A stretch of 64,000 bases of DNA from contig CM068386.1 of NCBI GenBank assembly GCA_034770075.1, forward strand, positions 41,329,990 through 41,393,989. The letters run 5' to 3'. The notes beneath the pieces are model-generated. The model worked only from the letters and a program-made list of their open reading frames with translations. It searched no databases and was not told the origin of the DNA. This DNA comes from Aralia elata (lineage: Eukaryota; Streptophyta; Magnoliopsida; Apiales; Araliaceae). Each line of letters opens with the position of its first letter. Positions within the stretch are counted from its first letter, which is position 1. The position numbers and the translations under genes are program-made. This document shows, one piece after another, positions 10,743 to 23,202 of the stretch.

Positions 10743-12563
10743 CTACGTACTCCCACAAGTCGGGAAATCAGGTCCTACGTAGTTCGTTCTTCGAAGAAAG
10801 AGGAGAAAATGATGATGATTTTTTTTTTTAGCGTAGAACCGCTTCACCGAGTCAGAATTGATGGGCTGTGGAAACACCTCACCGTCCATCTCTTGCAATA
10901 TGAGGGCTCCTCCGGACAGCACTTTCTTAATCACAAAAGGTCCTTCCCAGCTTAGGGCAAACTTTCCTTTGGCTTCGTCTTGACAAGGCATGACTCTCTT
11001 TAGCACTAGGTCATTTTCCTTGAAATTTCGAGGTCTTATCTTTTTGTCATACGATCGAGAGATTCTTTGCTGATATAACTGACCGTGCAAAATAGCAGCC
11101 ACCCTCCTTTCATCAATTAGGGCCAATTAGTTATACCGACTGTGCATCCAGTCCTCCTCGTTTATCTGAGCATCAATTAAGATTCTGAGGGACGCCATCT
11201 CAACCTCAACTGGCAGAACAACCTCCATTTCGTATACCAAAGCGTAAGGGGTTTCCCCTGTAGAAGTATGCACCGACGTTCTGTATGCCAGCAGGGTGAG
11301 AGGTAGCAGATCCGGCCATCCCCGATGATTAGCAGACATTCTCGCCATAATCTTCTTGATATTCTTATTTGCAGCCTCCATTGCCCCATTCATCTTAGGA
11401 CGGTAAATGACAGAATTGAGGTGTTTGATCTTAAACTGGTCACATAATTCCTTCATGAGGGCATTGTTCAAATTCTTGGCATTGTCGGAGACTAAGACCT
11501 CAGGTTGCCCGTATCGGCAAATGACATTATTCCTGATGAAACGGACGATGATCTCCTGAGTTACTTTGGGGAAAGAAGCTGCTTCTACCCATTTAGTGAA
11601 GTAATCGATCATGACGAAGATAAATCGGTGTCCGTTGCTTGCTTTGGGCTCTACTGGTCCGATTACATCCATACCCCACATTGAGAATGGCCAAGGGGAG
11701 GTCATACAATGCAGTTCATTGGGAGGCGCATGGATTACATTATCGTGCGCCTGACATTGGTAACATCGTTTGACATGATCATCGCAATCGGCTTTCAGTG
11801 TTAACCAGTAATGCCCCGTTCTCAAGATCTTTTTGGCCAGCATCGGTCCACTCATGTGTGGCCCACACACTCCACCATGTATTTCGTCCATAATCTTTTG
11901 GGCCTGCGTTTCATTTACACATCGCAACAATCCCAAACCGGCATCCCTCTTGTACAATGAATCCCCGCTCAGATAAAACTTCATTGCCATCTTTTGGATT
12001 CTCAACCTCTCAGCTCGGCTTGCTTGGTCGGGAATGGATCTATCCCTCAGATACTCCATTATGTTGTGATACCAAGGCTGCTTTGGCAAAACCACCTCTT
12101 CCGATAATAATGCCACATGCTTCTCGTATGCCGGGGCATTCTGTACCGCTATTTCAATCTGTGGAACGTCCCTGCTTTTGATTGTGTGGATTAAGGAAGC
12201 CAGAGTTGCCAATGCATCAGCAAAATCATTCCGTCCCCGGGGGATATGTCGGAAAGCGATATCTTCAAACTCTCGCATCAATTGGATAACACATCGGTGG
12301 TATGGAAGTAACCGGAGCTTCTTAGTGCTATACACCCCGATCGTTTGTCTGATTACCAGCTCTGAATCCCCGAACACCGCTAGTCTCTTTACTCCCATAT
12401 CGCGGGCAAAACAGAGTCCCAATATACATCCCTCATACTCAGTTGTGTTATTCGAATTACTGAACTGCAATTTAGTGGTCACGGGGTATTGCTCTCCGGT
12501 GATAGAGACCAGGACTGCTCCGGCTCCTGCCCCTTCAGCATTCATGGCACCATCAAAATACAA
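10743..12563 (-). CDS. pol: Gypsy pol 3' part: second RNase H and integrase, copy A (one internal stop)
   Basis: This copy is the cleaner one here: 478 open codons, then TAA at 11127-11129, then 127 more in the same frame. It starts with a second RNase H of the plant/archaeal type (YFDGAMNAEGAGAG, the TEYEG motif, VFGDSELVI, and HIPRGRNDFADALA at about residue 115). Next comes an integrase: HHCC-type zinc finger (H...H and CYQCQAHDN), core with GMDVIGPVE, VSDNAKN and the later glutamate of GAMEAANK, then a C-terminal region with DLVLKRVMP and GPFVIKKVL. The extra RNase H is diagnostic for the Tat lineage. A TAG at 12564-12566 separates it from the upstream RNase H, and the TAA cuts off the integrase C-terminal domain. 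The TAA is also in copy B. Confidence 0.85.
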
Positions 12564-12566
12564 CTT

Positions 12567-14308
12567 CTAGAACTGCCCCCCGTCATCACATCCCGTGTGT
12601 AAGACCCAGAATACATCTTCGCCCGGCAAAGGAGTTTCTAAAGGCTCCATCCCCCCTGCTAGCATTTCTGACAACTGATCTGCAATTCCCTGCCCTTTCA
12701 TGGCTTTCTGAGTTACGTATACGATGTCGAACTGCTGTAAGATTAACTGCCATCTTGACAATCGACAGTTCAGCATGGCCCTTTCAAAGATATACTTCAG
12801 GGGATCCATTCTCGATATCAGGTATGTAGTGTGCCCATGGAGATAGTGCTGTAATCTCACTGCAGCCCACGCCAAAACACAACAGGTCCTTTCAATGGGG
12901 GTGTAATTATGTTCACATCGGCTAAATCTCTTGCTGAGGTAATAGATGGCCTGCTCTTTGCCTGATTCATTCTTCTGTCCCAGCATACATCCCATCACAA
13001 TGGCATTGACCGATATATACATAAACAGAGGGATCCCATCCTTCGGGGGTACCAGCACCGGTGCTTCTGTCAGCTGCTTCTTAATGGTATGAAAGGATTT
13101 CTGGCATTGCTTATTCCATTCTTGGGAGACATCTTTCCTTAACAGTTTGAAAATCGGCTCACATGTAGTTGTCAATTGGGATATGAAGCGGCTGATGAAG
13201 TTTATTCTTCCCAGAAATCCTCTTATCTCCTTTTCTGTGCGAGGTGCCGGCATATCCACAATGGCCTTAATCTTCGCCGGATCCAACTCAATGCCCCGAT
13301 TACTAACCAGGAATCCAAGAGCTTGCCCGACTGCACTCCGAAAGCACATTTTTGCCGGATTGAGCTTCAAATTATATTTTCTGAGGCCGATCGAATAGCT
13401 TTTTTAAGATGGGTTATATGATCAGATTCTACCCTCGATTTCACGATAATGTCATCCACGTAGACCTCTATCTCCTTGTGCATCATGTCGTGGAACAGGG
13501 CCATCATGGCTCTCTGATAAGTAGCCCCCGCATTTGTGAGACCGAAGGCCAATCGTCTGTAGCAGAAGGTGCCCCAAGGGGTGATGAAAGCGGTCTTTTC
13601 CCGGTCTTCCTCTGCCACCACTATCTGATGATACCCCGCAAAGCAATCAACAAAAGAGTACATCTCGTATTGGGCTGTGTTATCCACTAAGATGTGTATA
13701 AAAGGCACTGAGAAGTTGTCCTTGAGACTGGCCTTGTTCAGATCTCTATAGTCGACACATACCCTCACCTTCCCTCCAGGCTTAGCCACTGGGACTATAT
13801 TGGATAGCCATTCTGGGTAAGTGGACACCATAATGATTCCAGCCTTGAACTGTTTGACGATTTCTTCCTTCACCTTCAAGCTCCACTCCGGTTTTAGCTT
13901 TCTTAGTTTCTACTTGACAGGCTTGAAACCCTCCTTGATAGGCAACCAGTGTACCACAATGTCGGTGGATAATCCGATCATGTCCTCATGAGACCAGGCA
14001 AAAACATCTTCATACTGGCTTAGCAACTTGGTTATTTCTGTTTTCTGGCTAGGGGTCAGGTCTGTCCCTATCTTGAGATCTTTGGGTTTGTCAGGGGGGT
14101 TCCGATCTATTTACGGTGATGGTTTGGTCTAAGTTGGGTTTGGGTTTGTCTTCGAACCCATCCTTTGATCTCGTCAGGTGTGTCGTCATTATCTGTCTCA
14201 TCCTGCTCAATGCCCATTAAATCGAAATTCAGCTCAATATCAAAATCATAGTCATCTTTCAAATTCGAAAAATCGTTTGTTAGGCAAGAAATACTCAAAT
14301 TGGTACAC
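12567..14308 (-). pseudogene. pol: Gypsy pol: reverse transcriptase and first RNase H, copy A (frameshifted)
   Basis: Exon 2 after the pol intron. Encodes an acidic linker, then RT with the motif series VPVAKPGGKVRVCVDYRDLN, FVDCFAGYHQI, AFGLTNAGATYQR and the catalytic YVDDI, followed by the connection and a first RNase H (CEHNYTPIERTCCVLAWA, LQHYLHGH). An in-frame TAG lies at 13910-13912, between VK and KLRKL, and is shared with copy B. Near 13360-13400 several extra bases break the frame relative to copy B, and near 14100-14160 extra bases disturb the linker. The first RNase H lacks the usual aspartate in its first strand (YISVNAIVM), as often seen in Tat elements, where the second RNase H may act instead. 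Confidence 0.82.
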
Positions 14309-14460
14309 CTAACATGAAACAAAAATATTTGTCATATATATAAGTCATTTTCCCACAATGATCATCTTTAGAATAACATGACAAAATAACATAACCATGC
14401 AAAATTCAAAATAAGGGACAAAAACTGGTATCTATTCATCCCCCACCATCCGGGGTATAC
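14309..14460 (-). other. Putative pol intron, copy A
   Basis: 152 bp on the minus strand: donor GGGTG|GTATAC, acceptor TTTCATGTTAG|GTGTACC. It is AT-rich and full of stops, lying between the protease/G-patch exon and the RT exon. In copy B the same boundaries join the two frames exactly (split TGG codon). An intron at this position is known for Ogre elements. No transcript evidence is available here. Confidence 0.7.
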
Positions 14461-16230
14461 CACCCTGACGCCATATTTTACCCTCGTTTGGATATTACTG
14501 GCTCCATCGTCCAGTTGTCGGTGGTCAGATCGGCCGGAATGCAACAGATGAAAGGCGGCTTCGCATCGAAAACTTCCTCGATGACTACAGCCACATTGCA
14601 TTGATCCTTCTTCATAACCTCTTCAGGCATAGTTAGCCCCGCCCAATTGATGACAGACACACTCTGTTGGGCTCCTGACGGCGTGGCAACATCCTTCCCT
14701 TTTCCACTGCTTACTGACTGTCCAGGGAATGTGTAAAACACTTGATTTCAAACTGTTGCATGACCTCCTGCAGGAAACTCTCCTTTTTGGCCGACTCGTC
14801 CTTCGTGGGGGTCAATTTTTCACCTCCTGTCTTAGACACAGGCTTGCCAGTACCGTGTTCATTGTTGACTTTTGGCATTAGACTTTCGGCCAGTCGAGTT
14901 GGGGTCCCCCCTTGAGAGTGTTTTCTGTCCTACGCCTCCATAATATACCCCAACCCTGCCTTGCCTATCTGATCTGATTGGGCAGTTGAATAGGCTCAGT
15001 AATTCCTTGACTGTTCTTTCCCAACCCTTGCCCAGGTTGAAACTTCATCTTCATCATTTCTCTAGCAACAAAGGTAAGTTCAGGAGAGACCTTAGGTTTT
15101 ACGGCTGGAGCCCCAGACATCCGTAGTGGGGGGTATTGATTTCCAGCACCTGAAAACTAGTGGGTACCACCGATTCGTCCAAATTAATCACCGACAGGCC
15201 ATTCCTGGAAGGAGAAGGGCCACTATGCTCTGCAGAGACCGTCACCAGATTCCTGTCGATGATAAACTTAATTTGCTGGTGTAGCGTAGAGGGAACTTGC
15301 CCCGGCCATGTGTATCCATGGCCTTCCCAAAAAACATGTTATAACTTGCCGCAATATCCAGGACTTGGAATGAAATATCGAAAGTACAAGGCCCTATCTC
15401 CACAGGCAATTCTATCTCCCCCATTGTATCCTTCCAGGATCCGTTCAAAGGCTCGTACCACCACATAACTGGCCCGCAGGGCGCTTAGGATTGACGTTCA
15501 TTTTTTCCAATGTACTGAATGGACAGATATTCAATGCTGATCCCCCATCAATTAGCACCCCATTCATAACATATCCTGATGAGATTACCGCAATATGCAG
15601 CGGCTTCCGATTGCCCCCTTCCCTTTTTGGGGATATTCATCATCTTGTGAACGATATTACATTATTTTCTAACAGATGGTCCACTAGATGGCCGAAACCT
15701 TCTTTGCTAATCACCTTGGGAATGTGTGCCTCTTCCAGGACTTTGGCCAGAATTCTGCAGTGATCGTCGGATGATAATACCAAATCCATGATCGATGTCA
15801 GAGTCGATTCCTCGCTCAATACCTTGACCCCCCTTGCTTCTGGATGATTCATCTTCCTTAAGAATTCCATAGCTTTCTCCTCGGATATCTTTTCGTTCTT
15901 CTTCCCTTTGCTCTCAAGGACTCGTCTTGGAAGATATAAAGGATTCCCCTTTGATGTTACAGAAGCACAACTGGCCGCCTCCTCTGATACTCCCCCGTAA
16001 TTCCACGGTACTATTTTCAGACTGCTAATGGAGATTTGTGGTCTTGCTGTAATGGTGAGAAGCCTCGGAGCCATTAACCTGATAGGCGCCTCTGTGATAC
16101 CCCTGCTCAGACCCGCCAACCTAATCGGTGTCCCTCGTATATTCTCCTGATCACTTGTCATGCAAATCATCTCATCAATTTTTTTTATATAATTCAGCAT
16201 TGGTGGTCCTCCGGCTTCGCTGGCTTCCAC
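14461..16230 (-). pseudogene. pol: Gypsy protease and G-patch-like region, copy A (several frameshifts)
   Basis: Same content as 40861-42616 but broken by extra bases near 14480, 14730, 14940, 15300, 15320, 15445, 15480 and 15640. Recognisable pieces: the SDQENIRGTPIRLAGL linker, the protease region with FQVLDIAASYNMFFGKAM (damaged), and the G-patch-like stretch before VSVINWAGLTMPEEV. Use copy B for the reading frame. Confidence 0.75.
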
Positions 16231-17635
16231 CCCATTGACCCTTCCCCATCATGCTTAGGCAGGGGATTGACTTTAACATTTGGTGACTCTGGCTGTTCCA
16301 CCACGATCTCCCCACTGTCGATCATGTTCTGAATCTTGTGCTTCAGCGCCCAGCATTCCTGAGTATCATGACCAGGGGAACCCGAATGGTACGCGCACTT
16401 CTTACTCGGGTCAAATCTCCTCCCTTTTGGGTCAATTGGGGGTGCCAAATCGACTATCTTTCTCTGTGCTATTAATACTGCCAAAATTTGTTCAAGAGGA
16501 TCCCAAAGCGGGGGTGAATACCCGATCTCTGGTGGTCTCAAAATCTTTCTTCGTAACCGTCCGTCCTTTGATTATCGAAATTAGGTTGTCGGGATGACAC
16601 AATTCTCTGTATTTGCACTGGAGGGCTATTTCTCCACCTTCCTAGATGATCCCTGGTAGGATGAGGGAAACATCCTCCTCCTTTCTCTTTTGGATTCCTG
16701 CGGAAAGCACTACCATAGTTTCCACTCTGAATTTGCTCCGCAACTGTTTCTAGAGCTGTGAAGTCTCGGATCTTGCCAGACTTTAACCCCATGTCAATCA
16801 TTTCTTCGTGCTTTATCATTTCCGCAAAAGGTCTTCCAATCCCCGCTATCACTCGCTCATAATAGGGCGCCTCCTGAATATCCTCAAAGGTCATTACCAT
16901 CTCCGCCTCGCTCATTGGGGGATTCACCTGTGCAGCCATACCCCTCCACCGATGTGCATAGTCCCTAAAAGATTCTTTTGGTTGCTTCCTGACCTTTGTC
17001 ATCTGATATCTGTCAGGAGCCATCTGTGCCTGGAAGCTGTATTGTGTCAAGAAAGTATGGGCCAACTCCTCCCAGTTGTGGATCCGAGCATTATTCAAGG
17101 CGGGCATACCAAGTTCTTGCTTCTCCCGTTAGGCTCTTTTGGAATAACTGCATCCTCAGTCCTTCGTCCTCTGCATAAGACCCAAGTTCCCCAATGTATA
17201 TCTTCAGGTGTGTATAAGGGTCTCCCTTCCCATTATATTTCTCAAATTCGGGGATCTTGAAATTTCTCCGGATACCTGGTTCCTGGAAAGACACAACAGA
17301 TCTGAATAATTTACCCTGCCCAGGGAACCTATGCCTTTCAGGAGACTTGGATAGTCTCCTCCATCCTGCTTCATTTTCTTTCAAAGATCATCAGTGTCTC
17401 CCTCCTCTGGGATAGTGATTACTGTCCTGTTAGGTGTGGGAATGGCTTTGGGGATGACTGGATTGCCCTTAGGTTAGGGTTGATTATCTTTAGGCGGATC
17501 CTTGTTTGGCGGATCTTGTCTAGGTAGCAACTGCTCTTTCAGCATCGTGGCCATTTCCAACATCTGTTTTTTAAAATCATCGAATTCCTCCCGAGATATG
17601 GAACCAGGATTAGGAGGTGGAAGATCAGCCATTTC
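16194..17635 (-). pseudogene. gag: Gypsy gag, copy A (frameshifted)
   Basis: Same as 42580-44004 with additional single-base insertions near 16500, 16540, 16650, 17095, 17270, 17340 and 17365. The ATG of MADLPPPNP lies at about 17635. An in-frame TAA (17474-17476) after NQP is shared with copy B. The conserved retrotransposon gag segment (WEELAHTFLTQYSFQAQ, RGMAAQVNPPMSEAEM) is intact inside 16538-17107. Confidence 0.78.
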
Positions 17636-18418
17636 AGATGTAGAAACCTGGGCCTTCTTAGATTGCCAAACGCGTTTGAGGAGCAATCCTACAGGAAAAA
17701 AAGGGTTTGGAGTTTAACCTTTGGGAAATGAAAGATGTGGATGCATGCTAAAGCTGTAACTTTTGTGTTTTTGGGTTTTTTAATCTTTCCCTGCAAAACA
17801 AAAATGTTAGCAGTCCCTTATTGCAATAATAAATGCTAGACACGAATTATTATGCTTTCCCAGCTATTCCCTGCAAAACATAGAGGTTAGTATTTTCTTT
17901 TGGACACAAAGGGGAGGTATATATAAAAATATTGAATGGGACTATGACATTTATTGCGTAAACGTAAAAGGGCATGAAGAGGACTTTCCCTGCATTGGGT
18001 TAATCTGAGGCTGACCCTACCCCTAAGGTTACTCTCGCGGCTTTTCGACATGAAGGTCCCCAAATCTTCGCAATCTACTCGTCTGAATCCTTTCGATTGG
18101 AGCGGAATCTGGGTGGTGCGTTTCCTGAGCCATCTCCGGGGAGCAGCCCCTTCGAGTCCAGTAATAAGCAAACCGACAGGTTTGCCTCAGGAGGAGGTAC
18201 ACTCTCAACATACATTCACATTCATCGTCCTCACCGTATGCAAATGATTACTTTAAAGTAAAAGTAAAATCCATTCAATCATTCATTCATTTGGACAAAA
18301 ACACACATTCACACAACAACAAGTAAAATAGGTCAAAATATCGCACGTACATACACATTCATAAATTTTAAAAGGATAGGATAGCATCAAGATTTGAACG
18401 CGGCATAAGCCCTCTAAT
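17636..18418 (-). other. Gypsy leader between PBS and gag, copy A
   Basis: About 780 bp of AT-rich untranslated leader in element sense. It contains CCCTGCAAAACA repeats at about 17790 and 17870 (plus strand). Short frames exist but none is supported. Confidence 0.5.
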
Positions 18419-18437
18419 GTCCCCAGCGGAGTCGCCA
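18419..18437 (-). other. Primer binding site of the Gypsy element, copy A
   Basis: Minus strand TGGCGACTCCGCTGGGGAC, two bases inside the 5' LTR. It begins with TGG, complementary to a tRNA CCA end. This form is typical of Tat/Ogre elements, for which a tRNA-Arg primer has been proposed. I did not match it to a tRNA gene. Confidence 0.8.
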
Positions 18438-18439
18438 GC

Positions 18440-20891
18440 TGTCGACGCCGGGAAAATCGCTTCTGGGCTAATTATTACCCTTTCCAATTTTAGCCTTTTT
18501 ATTAGATGATTTTTTAGAAAAGGTCGGCACAAATGTCGACGGGGTTTTGAAAGATCGTTTTTTATGATGAGCCAATTGACCAGAGTCGTCAGTTGGTATA
18601 TTTGAAAATGGATGTACCAACTCATCCGAGTTTCGTTTTCGTAAATCGCTGGCTCATATGTGACTCCGAATTAGTTGGTCTGCAAACCGAGATTCATAGA
18701 GTTCGGGGGCTTGCTTAAGCGAGGGGAAGGTGTTAGGCACCCCCCGACTTCCGTGAAACACGATTACCACAATCTCGATGCTTTTCCTATCCTTTAATTC
18801 TTAAAATGTGTGTGTGCACGCGTGTGTGCCTATGTGAATGTTGTGGTGAGTTTTGCATGAAAAAACCATTATGAAAAAGTCGTGTTTTTTTTTTGAGAAT
18901 GCCTTAGAATGTCTTTCGGCTTATATGAGAAAGCTTTATTATTTTATGAGAAAGGTTTGATTTTAATTGTCAAAAACTACAAGATTTTCAATTGGGTGTC
19001 GTTTTGGCAAAACAAGAGTTTTTTAAACCTTCTGTCAAAATAGGAATCGGGACCTATACGTTGCTTTCGTAAATAAAGTGACGGACAATTTCTAGGATCT
19101 CTTTAACCCTATGCACAAAGGTTTAATAAAACGTTATTTTATTTTTTATAAAACCATTTTTTGTGATGATTGAACACGATTTTTTCCTTTAGCCTTCTCG
19201 TTTAAACAGGAATCGACATTCATTAGCACTTCCAATTTTAAGCCTCGTGGTGCTAATAACCTAATTTGATTGATTTTATGAAAATCTTCATCGTTTAGCT
19301 TTGAAATCAATTTTTATGTCGTAAATCAAATCAAGCATCAAAATGCGTGGGGGCTATTCATGGGCATGTGAGCCATCAAAATAACCCCAAACGCCCGCAA
19401 TCGCATATTTCACTATTACGGGGCCTTAAACCCGAGTTTCAACTTGATATCGTTTTAAGGCCCGACAATTACATATTTACAATAAAGGATACATCGGCCC
19501 TATTACATACACCCAAAAATGTCCATCATCGGATTTGGACCACGGGGTCGCGTTCCTAGGTTCACATCCAAAATTGCTACACACCCACAAAATGGATACG
19601 ACAAAAAATAAACAACACCGGGTTGCCGACAAAACCACAATATCCTAAAATAGCAATCTAAATACACTACGCATAATACATTACCATAACGAGCTAAAAT
19701 TACCAAATGGATATCATCGGGGCCCATTAGGAAGAATTTTGTTCCGTTGGAACCCTCACTAATAGTCCTTAATCCATGTATCCTCAATAATATATAAAAA
19801 AACTATATTTAATATAGTCCGAATGACAAAAGCTTAACAAAATGATACAACAAAAATGCTATAAAAAAGGGCCTTTCACCTTGCAAATAACACCACGATG
19901 CGTATATAAACTCATATATTAATTAGAGTAGAAGGTGTATGTGATACAATCTAACAAAAAGGGTATAAATCCTCACTTATTTCTCTCTTTTCTCTCTTCT
20001 CCCGCTGCTGTTTGCTTGCTGCTTTTTCCTCTTTTTCAAACTCTCTCTCGCTCCCTGTTTGCTGATGAAAATGAAGAATTGCATTGATAAGGCTGCCAGG
20101 GGCAGCCGAACAAGATATGATATCCCGAACACGCGGAAACTTCTGCGGCCGGCAGAATTGATAACTGACGGCCTAGGCCGTGTGGTAGCGCCGATCCCGA
20201 ACCTCGGTTCCCCCCACATACCGCGCTCGCTCAGCGTAGAGTCTTACTCGTGTCGAGTTCAGGACGTCCCCACTCATTGGCCCGCACTAATTGATCTGCG
20301 CTGTAGGCTGGGTCTGATTTTCCTCGAGTTTTTGTAGCTGCAGCTCGATTTCGTCTGTGTCCGTTACTTTGTTGGTTTATTGTATGTGAAAAAGCTTGTA
20401 TTTTTACAGTCCGGGACCGCGCTGGGGAAATGGGAATAACGTGTCATATCATCTCTAGGAATGGCCTCTGTTTCGAATGGCTGCGACATATACATAAGAA
20501 AGGATTTGGTATTAGTGTCAGCTTGGTTTCGCAGAGAGTACGCTGCCCGAGCCATCACCCCTCCACGAACAAGACCCCGCCACTAGCTCACACGGCGAGG
20601 CGATGGCAAGCGTAGTGGCCATTAGTCGATTCCTGATATCACGCTAGTCGTTGTTTTTTGTTCGCTCGGCCCCTATAATTGGATTTAGGCGATTCAATTG
20701 CATTTAACCTCTTCGTGTCTATCGGCTTTTGATCTGCCCTAGTCGTTGTGGTGTGGCTTTCGAGTGTTCGTCACTTTATAGTCACCACCCTTCGTACTCT
20801 CAGTAGGGCTGCGGTTAATTGACGATTCTGCGTGCGCCTCCTATCAGGGTTAGTATACTTCGGAAGTGCAAAAAATTTGGGGATTAGGCAA
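18440..20891 (-). repeat. Gypsy 5' LTR, copy A (right end error-rich)
   Basis: Direct repeat of 2374-4594 and 44804-47013. To about 20,095 it matches copy B with few indels. From there to the end it carries many extra bases: the palindrome region 20,095-20,300 is scrambled compared with 46455-46600. The right boundary (about 20891) is placed by alignment to copy B, where the LTR ends TTAGTACA. Confidence 0.75.
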
Positions 20892-21609
20892 CAGTCTTAT
20901 GTGTTCTTTAACTAGTTGATGTATAAGATAGGCTGAGGCCTAAACGATTCCTTCAGGGAGGAGGCCAGGGAGGATATATACGCAAACTACGCAAACCGAT
21001 CATTAAACTCACTGTGACAAACAGTGTAGAACGAGAGCCAAGAAACGTAGTTTGTTCGGTATTTTGTGTATTGGGTTTGGGAAACCCCACTATCGGCACA
21101 TACATATATTGAACAATGTACATAAACTCCATGTCGTGGCTAGATTTCTGTAGAATTAATAGAATGCGTATGGAGGTGCGCTAACAGGTATGTTATCTAA
21201 TTATTTAGTTTATCCGTGGTTGAAATGTTATATCAATTTATTTTATACAAGAAAGTGAGTGGCATATTATAAGCGTACTATAATGCCGAATTGCTAATTT
21301 GAAAGACATCAACTCTTATAACTGATAGGGTCTTTTCATAAGAGATTAAAGTTAGATTTGGCGAAAAAAAGCCGTGACCATCGTAACGGGAAGCCGGTAA
21401 GCAGTAAAATAGCGACGTGTACAGACGGAAGTTCTTCCTGTAACCTTAAACTCAAGTTTATATTGTGAGGGGCAAAGGTTCCCTCTTAACGCATCAAACT
21501 TGTAACGTGCTGTCTATATGTTTCAAATATGCTAGTTATGGTTTAATTATTTATAATTATTCCACCTCCTTTAAATTATTGATTAGCTACTTAATGCATG
21601 TTGTTTATG
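20892..21609. other. Flank between Gypsy and Copia, copy A, insertion-rich
   Basis: Corresponds to 47014-47561 but is 718 bp instead of 548 bp because of dozens of scattered 1-4 base additions (for example, AGTTGATGTATA... keeps register but gains bases). No gene. Probably part of an older Gypsy-type LTR. Confidence 0.6.
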
Positions 21610-23202
21610 TGTAGGGTTTTCGACAGATAAAGGCAGCGGAATTTAAAAATTTTAAAACTATTTCGAAACCCTAAAACAGGATCCATGCAAAAAACAAATT
21701 AATTCAGAGGTTTAGATTTGTTTTACCGATTATCCGAGCTTGAATGCAACAATAAATTTTGGAACGGCTTCGAATCTCCAACGCAATACAACGGAACTGC
21801 GTCTCTATGGTATCCACACGAACGTTTCACAAATCGTCACATGATCTGCAGCAAAGAGAACTCTGATACTAGCCGACAAGATCTGGATTTTCTCAAGTGT
21901 TGCTCTCAACTCTCTTTTCTAAAACGGCTAGGGTTTTTCTATTTTGTTTCACGTAAACAAGACTGCTGATATATCTGATATATATAGAGTCCAAAAGGTT
22001 AAGCAAAACCCTAATCCTATTAGAAAAGTAAAATCCGAATTTATATATATATATATATATATATTATATTTTAATTAAGTCTTACTTAATTAATATACAT
22101 ATATATACAAAGTATCATGTTAATTTAAATTCGTAATTTAAATACTATTAATCATATTGACATATTTAAATCCTTACAATTTAAATTAATTCTCTTTTAA
22201 TTACGTTCTAAGTGTGTGACCCTATAGGTTATTATTATATTGGCAATAATTTTAAAATCATATTATAAAATTATAAACAGTGAGTGGCATCTAGTAATGC
22301 ATCACTGCTACCCAAATAATAATAAGATCGGTGATTCGATGCAACATTTTCGTGACCAATGTTTCAATGTAATTTAATCCTTTTAAGCTTGACATCCTAG
22401 ATTAAACTCGAGTCATGGAATGTGTCATACTCTTCATAATTTAATCTGAGTTTTCTTGATTAATGAGTAGACTATATGCCAACACATGCACTATTTGGAG
22501 GCATGGCCATGCATATTTCAATAGTCTTACTCAATCAAGAGGCCTAGATGGCATATCACCCTAATATATAGGAGGGTTAAATTTCATCTAGATCACTCAT
22601 ATTCCGCACACGATTTCATGATGTACCCAATAATCACCTTTTATTGTGCCACCCTTTTAAAGGTGATCTTTGAGGATACTCAAGAGTTCATAAATTCTCG
22701 TAAGGTCAATAGAGTGATTTCAGGTCAGAGGACCATTACATCATTGTTACTGATGAGAATTGCTTATGACACTTTGCATAATGCTCCACGTAGAATTCTC
22801 ATGATGGGTCTGTCCTAGTTACATTGTCTCTAACATGTACCTATGCATTGGGCTTAATATCTCTATATATTAATGACCAATGCGATTTGGCCATCAGTCA
22901 ATCCACATACTAGTCTCAATTTATCATTGTTGTCTCATTCTCAATTATACTGGACTAGGGATATTTAAGAGTAATGATACTTATTGTAATTTATATAATC
23001 TCATGTTCAAGTCACATACTTGAAGTTCTATAATTTGTATCTATATATTCTAAGGACTCTTTTTGTATTATGTAAAACATTTATATAACACAGTAAATGA
23101 ATAGTACATAATAAAATAATTCATTTATTCAATCAAATAATCAAAAGAAATGTTAAGCAATTACATTAAAATAATTGGCCTCTAGGGCAATGAACTCTAA
23201 CA
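21610..23202 (-). repeat. Copia 3' LTR, copy A
   Basis: 1,593 bp against 1,559 bp in copy B, the excess being small insertions. Starts TGTAGGGTTTTCG, ends CTCTAACA on the plus strand. Contains an (AT)n run at 22041-22064. Confidence 0.85.

Larger units (their letters stand above)
2374..20891 (-). mobile_element. Tat/Ogre-like Ty3/Gypsy LTR retrotransposon, copy A (full length)
   Basis: Two long LTRs (2374-4594 and 18440-20891) enclose, in element sense (minus strand, right to left): PBS, leader, gag, protease with a G-patch-like segment, a 152-bp intron, reverse transcriptase and RNase H, a second RNase H, integrase, an antisense two-gene insert, a minisatellite 3' region and a polypurine tract. 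Two RNase H domains, a pol intron, long LTRs and extra ORFs downstream of integrase are hallmarks of the Tat/Ogre lineage. LTR ends are TGTAGACAC...GCGTCGACA in element sense. The target duplication is not detectable. Several in-frame stops and frameshifts make this copy non-autonomous. The part right of about 20.1 kb is rich in single-base insertions relative to copy B. Confidence 0.88.

Noticed and set aside
12178..12570. Plus-strand frame opposite RNase H
   Set aside because: Shadow of the minus-strand pol frame, with no independent features.
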